A stretch of 54,028 nt of DNA from NCBI GenBank assembly GCA_945868085.1, contig CAMBKF010000012.1, forward strand, positions 1-54,028. The letters are read 5' to 3'. A model generated the notes under the pieces. It was not told the origin of the DNA, searched no databases, and saw only the letters and a program-made list of their open reading frames with translations. Within the stretch, counting starts at the first letter, position 1. The number at the start of each line of letters is the position of its first letter. Below are positions 47,978 through 54,028 of the stretch, piece by piece. This DNA comes from an uncultured Oscillibacter sp. GTDB taxonomy: Bacteria > Bacillota > Clostridia > Oscillospirales > Oscillospiraceae. Both the position numbers and the translations under genes were made by a program.

Positions 47978-49744
47978 GTGACAGATGCTCTATGGATCCT
48001 TCTTGCAGCGGGCGGCGTCATGGCGGCGGTCATAGGCTGCCTGACGCTGCTGAACAATCGCTACACTCTCAACAACATTAAATCCAAAACCGTAGGCGAC
48101 GGCCAGCATGGCACGGCCCGCTGGGCCACCGATGCAGAGATCCGCAAGACCTATGCCCTCGTGCCGTTTCAAGTTGCGAACTGGCGCAAAGGACTGTGCC
48201 GCCCGGAAGTGCAGGGACTGGTGCTGGGCAGCATCAGCCATAAGCATGACATCACCGCACTGGTGGATAAGGACGATGTGCATTGCCTTATGATCGGCGC
48301 ATCCGGCGTGGGCAAAACGGCCTACTTTCTATATCCCAATTTGGAATATGCCTGTGCCAGCGGCATGAGCTTTCTGGCATTGGATACCAAGGGTGACTTG
48401 GCTCGCAACTACGGCGCCATTGCGGAGAAATACTACGGCTACCATGTATCCGTGGTGGATCTGCGAAACCCTACCCGCTCAGATGGCTACAACCTCATGA
48501 CGCTCATCAACCACTACATGGATGCGGCGCAGGCCACCGGCAGCCTTGCCGCCCGTGCCAAGGCGGAGAAGTACGCCAAGATCCTGGCCAAGACCATCGT
48601 GTCACCGAATGGGGATACGGACTACGGTCAGAACGCCTATTTCTACGATGCCGCAGAGGGACTATTGACTTCCGTGGTGCTCTTGCTGGCGGAATTTCTG
48701 CCGCCGGAAAGGAAACAGGAGCGGCGGCACATCGTGTCCGTGTTCAAGCTGGTGCAGGAGCTGCTGGCTCCATCGGGGGTGCGGGGCAAAAACTGGTTTA
48801 CCATCCTCATGGAGAAGCTGCCCCCGGAGCACAAGGCACGGTGGTTTGCCGGGGCGGCGCTGAACACATCCGACCAGGCCATGGCCTCGGTCATGAGCAC
48901 GGTATTGTCTCGCCTCAACGCCTTTCTGGACTCCGAGCTGGAGCAGGTGCTGTGTTTTGACAGCACCATGAACGCCGAGCGGTTTGCGGCGGAAAAGTCC
49001 GCTATCTTCCTGATTTTGCCGGAGGAGGATCAGACCAAGAACTTCATGGCGGGCTTGATGATCCAGACGCTGGCACGGGAGCTGTTCGCCGTGGCGGATG
49101 AAAACGGCGGGCGACTGCCGGGGCGTGTTGTGTTCTTCTGCGACGAGCTGGGCACCATGCCCGCCTTTGATATCTTGCCGCTGTTCAGCGCAGGGCGCTC
49201 CCGCGGGCTGACCATGGTGCCTATCATCCAGGCGCTGGCGCAGCTGGAGAAAAACTATGGGCGAGAGGGGGCGGAGATATTGACCGATAACTGCCAGGAT
49301 ACAATCTTCGGCGGCTTCGCCCCCAACAGCCAGACGGCGGAGCAGCTCTCCAAGGCGCTGGGCAGCCGCACGGTATTGTCCGGCTCGGTCAGCAGAAGTA
49401 AAAATGATCCCAGCCAGAGCTTGCAGATGATGGAGCGGCCCCTCATGACGCCGGACGAACTGAAATCCATCCCCAAAGGCAGCTTTGTGGTCATGAAAAC
49501 GGGGACGCACCCCATGCGGACAAAGCTGCGCCTGTTTCTCGACTGGGGCATTACCTTTGGTGAGCCGTACATTACCCCGGAGCACGCGGCACGACCTGTA
49601 ACCTATGCCAGCCGACAGGAACTATTCCTCCACATTGACCGGGCCTACGGAAAGAAGAATAGTCAGCCTACACAGGTACCTGTTGCCGAGCGGAGAAGCC
49701 CCTATTCGGCAATGGGACTTTACAATGAGGACGCAAAGACATGA
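47978..49744 (+). CDS. VirD4-like type IV coupling protein
   Basis: A 588-residue conjugative coupling ATPase. One N-terminal helix (WILLAAGGVMAAVIGCLTLL), then Walker A IGASGVGKTAYFLYPN (about 106) and Walker B VVFFCDELGTMPAFDILP (about 384), with LFSAGRSRGLTMVPIIQALAQLE and NCQDTIFGGFAPNSQTAEQLSKALG typical of the TraG/VirD4 family. It recruits relaxase-DNA to the mating channel. Start is a GTG behind GGAAAGGAGAAAACTC. The usual second N-terminal helix is not seen. Neither relaxase nor VirB4 is in the window. The HTH gene overlaps its end (ATGA). Confidence 0.92.
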   Translation: MTDALWILLAAGGVMAAVIGCLTLLNNRYTLNNIKSKTVGDGQHGTARWATDAEIRKTYALVPFQVANWRKGLCRPEVQGLVLGSISHKHDITALVDKDDVHCLMIGASGVGKTAYFLYPNLEYACASGMSFLALDTKGDLARNYGAIAEKYYGYHVSVVDLRNPTRSDGYNLMTLINHYMDAAQATGSLAARAKAEKYAKILAKTIVSPNGDTDYGQNAYFYDAAEGLLTSVVLLLAEFLPPERKQERRHIVSVFKLVQELLAPSGVRGKNWFTILMEKLPPEHKARWFAGAALNTSDQAMASVMSTVLSRLNAFLDSELEQVLCFDSTMNAERFAAEKSAIFLILPEEDQTKNFMAGLMIQTLARELFAVADENGGRLPGRVVFFCDELGTMPAFDILPLFSAGRSRGLTMVPIIQALAQLEKNYGREGAEILTDNCQDTIFGGFAPNSQTAEQLSKALGSRTVLSGSVSRSKNDPSQSLQMMERPLMTPDELKSIPKGSFVVMKTGTHPMRTKLRLFLDWGITFGEPYITPEHAARPVTYASRQELFLHIDRAYGKKNSQPTQVPVAERRSPYSAMGLYNEDAKT

Positions 49745-49998
49745 GTTACTTTGGAAGCATCTATGCGGATCAGGAACTATCCCATCGGGCCAAGACGGTC
49801 TATATGTACCTCAAGGACCGCTCTAACGCCGACGGCACCTGCTGGCCCAGCGTCCGCAGGATCGCGGAGGACTTGAAGCTGTCCCGCCGCACCGTGCAGC
49901 GGGCATTAAGTGACTTGGAACATCATGGTTTTCTGGAACGCACCCACCGCCGTCGTCCCAATGGCAGCCTGACCAGCAGCCTGTATCGCATAAAATGA
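49741..49998 (+). CDS. small helix-turn-helix protein of the conjugative element
   Basis: An 85-residue winged-helix protein (ELSHRAKTVYMYLKDRSNADGTCWPSVRRIAEDLKLSRRTVQRALSDLEHHGFLERTHRRRPNG). The pattern is that of the N-terminal domain of replication-initiator or helix-turn-helix proteins commonly found next to VirD4 in clostridial elements. It could regulate transfer genes or bind the element origin. Translation is coupled to the coupling-protein gene. Ends a 9.5 kb element block; a hairpin follows. Confidence 0.85.
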   Translation: MSYFGSIYADQELSHRAKTVYMYLKDRSNADGTCWPSVRRIAEDLKLSRRTVQRALSDLEHHGFLERTHRRRPNGSLTSSLYRIK

Positions 49999-50008
49999 AC
50001 GCAGACAG

Positions 50009-50040
50009 AGCGCACCTCCCACCAAGGGGAAGGTGCGCTC
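50009..50040 (+). terminator. hairpin after the HTH gene
   Basis: GAGCGCACCTCCC and GGGGAAGGTGCGCTC pair with one bulge around ACCAA; it is followed by TCGAG rather than T, so termination is uncertain. Confidence 0.55.
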
Positions 50041-50278
50041 TCGAGTTGTCACGAGGGTAGCGTCACCATGGCGCATCCAGAAGGACTCACTCTATCGGAG
50101 ATATTAGTACAGAGAAAAGAATAGAAAAGCCCACGCCGGAGCAAGAAAGTATCGTATACGCATAGATGCCTTGGATAAGCTTAAAGAGACCAAACAAATT
50201 GTTTCGAATATCTTGGACGGAAGGTCAAATATTGCAGACAGAATCACTATTGTTTTTTGGAAAGCAGCAGATTTTATA
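50041..50278. other. AT-rich gap with an open frame but no start
   Basis: From about 50110 the plus strand has an open stretch reading RKYRIRIDALDKLKETKQIV and further to a stop near 50303, with no start codon or ribosome site. It may be a decayed gene end; I cannot name it. Base composition drops sharply in G+C here relative to the element genes. Confidence 0.4.
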
Positions 50279-50306
50279 TTGCTTTTTGACAAATTTTCGA
50301 TATAAT
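50279..50306 (+). promoter_or_regulatory. promoter of the LRR gene
   Basis: TTGCTT and perfect TATAAT spaced by 16 bases; a TTGACA nine bases before the TATAAT is too close to be its -35. Confidence 0.5.
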
Positions 50307-50371
50307 AGCAATGTACAACAAATAAAATTGAATTTCACGAGCCGACATAATTAGAAAGAGAGGGAAGCGAA

Positions 50372-51181
50372 ATGTCACAAGGAAATATTGAAAAGAAGGA
50401 TCCTATCACAGCAGAAGTCAAGGACTTCTCAATATACCGTTCGATTACCGGTGGACCAGTGTGCCTTCGCAAGTATCAAGGACATGAAAAGCATGTAATA
50501 ATCCCTAATGTTCCCGGTGTTGGTGGTATTCTGAACGGCACCTTTACCGGGAATACCGACATTGAAGTGGCGGATTTTTCACAAATAACCTGCGATCGGT
50601 ATGAAGTTCAAAAGGGCGCTTTTCGTAATTGTGTAAATCTCAAGAAGATTCTTTTCCCCCAAACAGGAGCTCAGATTTGGTTTGATCCACAGGCCTTCTT
50701 GGGCTGTACCAGTCTTGCCGATGAAAATGATTTAGTCATTATTGGCGACACTTTGTATGGTTCGATTCGGAATAAAGACGATGTGAGGTCGGTTGTTATA
50801 CCACAGGGCATCAAGAAAATTGCACCTCGTGCTTTTCAACATTGCAACCTTTGGGAACTTACGATTCCGGACTCTGTGGAAGAAATTGGTAACTGCGCAT
50901 TTTTACGCACTCACTTGACAGTCGTGGAACTGCCCAATGGACTAAAAAAACTTGGCCCGGGTTGCTTTTGCGGCACCGATTTGAAGAAAATTCGGATTCC
51001 GGGCAGCGTCGAAGTTGCGCAAGGATTTTCAAGTTGTGATGCTCTGCGGGAGATTATTATTGAAAATGGCGTGAATCGCATTGATGACCTGGATTGGAAT
51101 TCGGCTTTGAAGAAGATCGAACTTCCCGAGAGCATCCGCGAAATTTCAAAAGGCGCCTTTAAATGGAGTAATAGAGCTTAG
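50372..51181 (+). CDS. leucine-rich repeat protein, BspA-like (LRR_5)
   Basis: A 269-residue protein with about six BspA-type repeats (KIAPRAFQHCNLWELTIPDS, EIGNCAFLRTHLTVVELPNG, KLGPGCFCGTDLKKIRIPGS, REISKGAFKWSN). It has no signal peptide or anchor, so it is probably cytoplasmic, unlike most BspA surface proteins. The region is markedly AT-rich, unlike the chromosome. The ATG follows AGAGAGGGAAGCGA. It ends abruptly after a repeat start, and the next frame opens at the same place, hinting at a frameshift. Binding partner unknown. Confidence 0.75.
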   Translation: MSQGNIEKKDPITAEVKDFSIYRSITGGPVCLRKYQGHEKHVIIPNVPGVGGILNGTFTGNTDIEVADFSQITCDRYEVQKGAFRNCVNLKKILFPQTGAQIWFDPQAFLGCTSLADENDLVIIGDTLYGSIRNKDDVRSVVIPQGIKKIAPRAFQHCNLWELTIPDSVEEIGNCAFLRTHLTVVELPNGLKKLGPGCFCGTDLKKIRIPGSVEVAQGFSSCDALREIIIENGVNRIDDLDWNSALKKIELPESIREISKGAFKWSNRA

Positions 51182-51200
51182 CAGAAAAGAAGTCACAGGT

Positions 51201-51548
51201 GTGCACTCATACCCCGATCCGGTTGAGAGTAGATTGGAATGCGTCTATCTTCTCTATATAAACGATATGATATCTGATATAAGTGCTTTAAAAGAACTGT
51301 CTGAGGGAAGACCGCATTTGCAGTTCCTATTAGATTCGGAGAGTTTTGACTACTCTCAAGTAGACTTTTCCAATTATATGTGGGAAAACTTTGCTCGTCA
51401 TGAAAAGTACATGAGTTGTTTTATTGCCCACAAAGATGCTATCATACCGATAATTCAAAACCGAATTAAATCGGAAGAGGCAAGTGAGACCGAAAAAAGA
51501 ATCCTATACGGTTTTCTGCTTAGCGGCAATGAAATTTGGAAAATATAA
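51201..51548 (+). CDS. small protein, possibly the displaced C-terminus of the LRR protein
   Basis: A 115-residue frame from a GTG without a clear ribosome site. The frame is open upstream from 51111, across the LRR stop, so a one-base slip near 51165-51175 would join the two into one protein of about 390 residues (FKWSN continuing as IELSRKEVTGVHSYPDPVES). The product is helical and acidic (DISALKELSEGRPHLQFLLD, NRIKSEEASETEKRILYGFLL). I do not recognise it. Treat as a hypothetical or as the second half of a broken gene. Confidence 0.5.
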   Translation: MHSYPDPVESRLECVYLLYINDMISDISALKELSEGRPHLQFLLDSESFDYSQVDFSNYMWENFARHEKYMSCFIAHKDAIIPIIQNRIKSEEASETEKRILYGFLLSGNEIWKI

Positions 51549-51954
51549 GCGTTTTATATGCCTATATGAAGAATATGCGGATGTAATGGTGTGATATCTA
51601 TAGTGTTTCGCTATTACAAGTGTAAGGATTCTGAGCAGAAATGCTTGGAATCCTTTCTTTTTTGCGCAAAAAGCTGCAAAATACACAAGGAAGTGATCCT
51701 GAGTTTCCTTGAAACTACATTCTTAAATGAGGGTTTCGTGATACTGGATAAGCAGAAGAAAAGGGCCTGGATGCACACCGGAAACAACCGTGCCGTCATT
51801 ACCCTTAAAACTACTTTTGCGGAAACCAATTATTTTCATCGCTGTACAAGCCTTTCGTTGTATAAAATTTGCAGGGCACAGAGCGCCGTGCGGACTTCCG
51901 TACCCTGCAATTACATATTAAAACTTGCCGCGCGGGGAGGCAGACAATTTCCGC
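51549..51954. other. AT-rich gap without a supported gene
   Basis: An open frame from about 51591 on the plus strand has no ribosome site and runs through the next promoter into the flavin reductase start, so I do not call it. Nothing else is clear. Confidence 0.5.
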
Positions 51955-51983
51955 TTGTGTTTTGCCAAAAAGAAGTGTATAAT
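51955..51983 (+). promoter_or_regulatory. promoter of the flavin reductase-rubredoxin gene
   Basis: TTGTGT and perfect TATAAT spaced by 17 bases, 35 bases before the start. Confidence 0.75.
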
Positions 51984-52018
51984 GCAAATAAAAACCACTA
52001 TAAGAAAGGAGATATTTT

Positions 52019-52651
52019 ATGGATCGCAATGTATTTGAAAAGCTGAATTATGGCCTGTATATCGCGGCAGTCGCGGAAGAGGGCCGCAACTATGGATGCC
52101 TCATCAGCTCCTTCTCCCAGATCACCAGCGGGAATCCCTGCAAGTGCGCGGTGATCCTCAACCGGGACAACCGCACCTGCGACGCGCTGCTGAAAACGGG
52201 CACGCTGGCCGTTTCCATGGTGGGCCAGGATGCCGACAAGGAGCTGCTGAAGACCTTCGGCTATAAATCCGGCCGCATCGTGGACAAATTCGCCGGGCTG
52301 AACTTCCGTCAGGATGCCGCCGGGAACCCCTACCTGACCGATAATATGGCCGCCTGGGTCAGCCTGAAGGTCACGGAGACCGTTCCTGTGAAGAACTATT
52401 ACCTGTTCATCTGCGACGCCGTGGAGGGCGAGGTCCTCAGCGACGCGCGGCTGATGACCATGGACGAATTTTTGCAGAAGGGTTCCTTCGCGCCGCCTCC
52501 CACCGCCACCGTATACCGCACCATGGCCGAGGACGAGGGCTGGGTCTGCCCCATCTGCGGCTATCACTACACCGGCGAGGTCATTCCGGAGGGCTATATC
52601 TGCCCCCTGTGCCGCTGCCCCGGTGAGAAATTCGAAAAGAAAAAGGCCTGA
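52019..52651 (+). CDS. flavin reductase-rubredoxin fusion (high-molecular-weight rubredoxin type)
   Basis: A 210-residue protein with N-terminal flavin-reductase-like FMN domain (about 1-160, VFEKLNYGLYIAAVAEEG, NYGCLISSFSQITSGNP) and C-terminal rubredoxin with Cys at about 177, 180, 195, 198 (CPICG, CPLCR). The same order is found in Hrb of Moorella, which passes NAD(P)H electrons to the flavo-diiron protein FprA. The window also carries such a flavo-diiron gene at 3795, so the pair may act together against O2 or NO. The ATG follows AAGAAAGGAGATATTTT. Monocistronic. Its composition matches the chromosome, not the island before it. Confidence 0.9.
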   Translation: MDRNVFEKLNYGLYIAAVAEEGRNYGCLISSFSQITSGNPCKCAVILNRDNRTCDALLKTGTLAVSMVGQDADKELLKTFGYKSGRIVDKFAGLNFRQDAAGNPYLTDNMAAWVSLKVTETVPVKNYYLFICDAVEGEVLSDARLMTMDEFLQKGSFAPPPTATVYRTMAEDEGWVCPICGYHYTGEVIPEGYICPLCRCPGEKFEKKKA

Positions 52652-52781
52652 CCGGACGCTTTCCGCCCCACGCGGATCGGCCCATAACGGCAAAGCACGG
52701 AACAGGATCGTGCCGGCCAATGGCCGGTGTGCGTAACGCAGTGCGGTCCGTGCAGGCGTCATATGCGGCGATTGACGAAAA

Positions 52782-52822
52782 CAAGCCCCACGGGAGTTGA
52801 ACCCCGTGGGGCTTGCGGCTTT
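52782..52822 (+). terminator. terminator after the flavin reductase-rubredoxin gene
   Basis: CAAGCCCCACGGG/CCCGTGGGGCTTG, perfect 13-base stem with an eight-base loop, then CGGCTTTGTTTGG. On the minus strand the following bases include TTGTTTTCG, so it may serve the converging gene too. Confidence 0.7.
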
Positions 52823-52830
52823 GTTTGGTT

Positions 52831-53367
52831 TTACGCTTCCCACTCGGACTTGTGGGTCTCCCACCATGCGGGGAAGGCGGGGTCTTTCGGGGAGAGGGTG
52901 GGGGTAATGTCACTGCTGATTATTGTGGTATCATTATATTTTTTACTAAATCGATAACCTAACCCCAAAGCACTATTACAACCTAAATATAGTAATTCCA
53001 ATAAGCTGGATTTACTTTGGGCCCAAATGGTACCCTGATAGGCAGTCTTAAAATCATTTAAGGATAAGCAGTTGGTTTTACTTTCAGCTGTGTGAACAAC
53101 TTTCAGCTGGCCATATAAGTATCTTATATTCTTTTCATTCTCTAATAGTACATTTTTATCAAATGCTATTTCGATTTCATCTTCCGGAGCATATCCAAGA
53201 ACACGGGAGAACAGCGTTGTTCTTGTGATTTCTTTACTGTCCTCTTTCCGCAGGCACCGATTGAAGATGGCCTGGACATTGCCCTCGTTCAGTTCCAGCG
53301 GAGTAAATTGGGGCCGTCTTTCCTCTATTTCTGCCGCTTTTTTAATCATTTTATCCTTTAAGCCCAC
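52831..53367 (-). CDS. protein of unknown function
   Basis: A 178-residue soluble protein with a charged N-terminus (MGLKDKMIKKAAEIEERRPQF), a mixed core (NVQAIFNRCLRKEDSKEITRTTLFSRVLGYAPEDEIEIAFDK) and a short C-terminal tail PTLSPKDPAFPAWWETHKSEWEA that is GC-rich while the rest is AT-rich. I recognise no domain. Start is a GTG preceded by AGGGGGCTTGCGTT. Composition and neighbourhood suggest a transferred gene. Confidence 0.65.
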   Translation of the reverse strand: MGLKDKMIKKAAEIEERRPQFTPLELNEGNVQAIFNRCLRKEDSKEITRTTLFSRVLGYAPEDEIEIAFDKNVLLENEKNIRYLYGQLKVVHTAESKTNCLSLNDFKTAYQGTIWAQSKSSLLELLYLGCNSALGLGYRFSKKYNDTTIISSDITPTLSPKDPAFPAWWETHKSEWEA

Positions 53368-53447
53368 AACGCAAGCCCCCTAACGCACCCAACGGCGCAG
53401 ATTTTTCGATATTGATATTATTACTCCGGCAATAAAATAATCACAAA

Positions 53448-53927
53448 TCAGTCCAGCTTGTAAGGTTTGAGCTTCGGGTGGTCAAAATTGGACTTCACAT
53501 GCTCAGTGTCCGCTGAAAACTGGTTCAGCACTTCCGTTGCATTCTCTTCTAATTCCTGGACTGTCTTAACCATCGCCTGTGTCCCCAGATTCCGCTTCAA
53601 GTCATTGTTGAGATATTCATCAGGGTTGTATTCAGGGCAATATGGTGGCAAGTGGAACAGGCGGATTTGAGCTTCATGCTCTTTGACCCAAGCCGATACC
53701 TTATTGCTGTGATGTACCTTCAGGTTATCCAGTATCAGATATACACGTCTTCCTGCGGCTGTTTTTATGATGGCATTCATGAAAGAAATTAGACGGTCTG
53801 AATCAATAGCATCGGAGTAAAGAAGGAAATGCAGTTTCCCTTGGTTGCTGATTGCGCTAATCATGTTGATATGCATACTCGTGTCAGCTCGGACTCCGAG
53901 GATCAACTCAATTCCTTTGCGGCCCAA
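53448..53927 (-). pseudogene. IS630-family transposase, 5'-truncated
   Basis: The C-terminal about 159 residues of an IS630/Tc1-type DDE transposase: MISAISNQGKLHFLLY, second acidic residue in VYLILDNLKVHHSNKV and the catalytic Glu in LPPYCPEYNPDEYLNNDLKRN. An in-frame TGA lies 11 codons upstream of the apparent start (around 53963), and the expected N-terminal helix-turn-helix domain with the first Asp is missing from the window, so the copy is broken. The terminal repeats were not found. Confidence 0.8.
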
Positions 53928-54028
53928 AACCGCTACTACACGGAGCTGATCTCAAGCAAGGCCGAATGGCGGATGCTGACAAATTGTCAGCAACTGAAAA
54001 TGAGATCTCCCAAAGATGGGAAGCGCTA
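53928..54028. other. unassigned edge sequence, possible start of another gene
   Basis: A plus-strand frame reads EDQLNSFAAQNRYYTELIS and continues open to the edge, and looks protein-like, but its beginning and end are outside support. The transposase remnant joins it here. Confidence 0.35.

Noticed and set aside
50110-50303. A start-less open stretch reading RKYRIRIDALDKLKETKQ.
   Set aside because: No start codon or ribosome site and preceded by a stop; kept only as a possible gene remnant.
51591-52046. A 151-codon plus-strand frame before the flavin reductase gene.
   Set aside because: No ribosome site, runs through the strong promoter at 51955 and overlaps the next start in another frame; composition is not gene-like.

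Overview
This window looks like a chromosome segment from a GC-rich, anaerobic, spore-forming, butyrate-producing member of the Clostridia, most likely Oscillospiraceae-like. The clues are a crt-hbd-bcd butyrate cluster, SpoIIP, a rubredoxin-tailed flavo-diiron protein plus a high-molecular-weight-rubredoxin-type partner, formate-tetrahydrofolate ligase next to FolD, a Phe T-box leader and clear vegetative promoters of the TTGACA-17-TATAAT type. The assignment is inferred from gene content; no rRNA is present.

Layout. 1-5135: butyrate genes on the minus strand (crt, hbd, start of bcd), trmB, a YhhN-family membrane protein and an FprA-type flavo-diiron protein. 5317-9143: T-box-controlled pheS-pheT. 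9249-17438: a D-2-hydroxyacid dehydrogenase, a FAD-dependent oxidoreductase, an HtrA-like protease, a 16-repeat Sel1 protein with a membrane tail, spoIIP and a small tail-anchored protein. 17440-17700: a cluster of five hairpins without a gene. 17772-23786: a tight operon yfmF-yfmH-lgt-folD-fhs. 23846-28562: two small minus-strand genes (one is ireB), an asp23-like gene with a fakA-like DAK2 kinase, pfkA and a small orphan. 28790-32511: a secreted NlpC/P60 hydrolase and a polar amino-acid ABC transporter. 32673-39593: prfC, a YolD-like gene with a LexA-boxed Y-family polymerase, a membrane zinc-ribbon protein, yerC, a methyltransferase, a foreign-looking SUKH gene and hslO. 39679-40106: five tRNA genes (Val, Asp, Phe, Gly, Cys) behind a perfect consensus promoter.

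From about 40497 to 49998 the content changes to the remains of an integrative conjugative element lying directly after the tRNA cluster. It holds a Cys-rich element gene, an ArdA-like antirestriction gene fused by a deletion to the tail of an LPxTG surface adhesin, an LPxTG pilin with two sortases, a TOPRIM/DUF3991 frame lacking a normal start, a divergent dinD, a VirD4-like coupling protein and a small HTH protein. There is no relaxase, VirB4 or integrase in the window, so the element is partial or decayed. After it come an AT-rich island with a leucine-rich-repeat gene and a probably frameshifted companion, the flavin reductase-rubredoxin gene, a gene of unknown function and a 5'-truncated IS630-type transposase.

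Three intergenic regions carry related palindromic repeats: family A, with ends CGGATTGCCAC and CGCAATGACAG around a variable stem, and at two of these sites family B, tandem GC-rich hairpins ending in CCTACG. These are the clearest dispersed non-coding elements. I did not find a CRISPR array, an rRNA operon or a recognisable new defence system. The best candidates for something undescribed are the five-hairpin locus, the composite repeats, the adhesin/ArdA chimera and the AT-rich LRR island.
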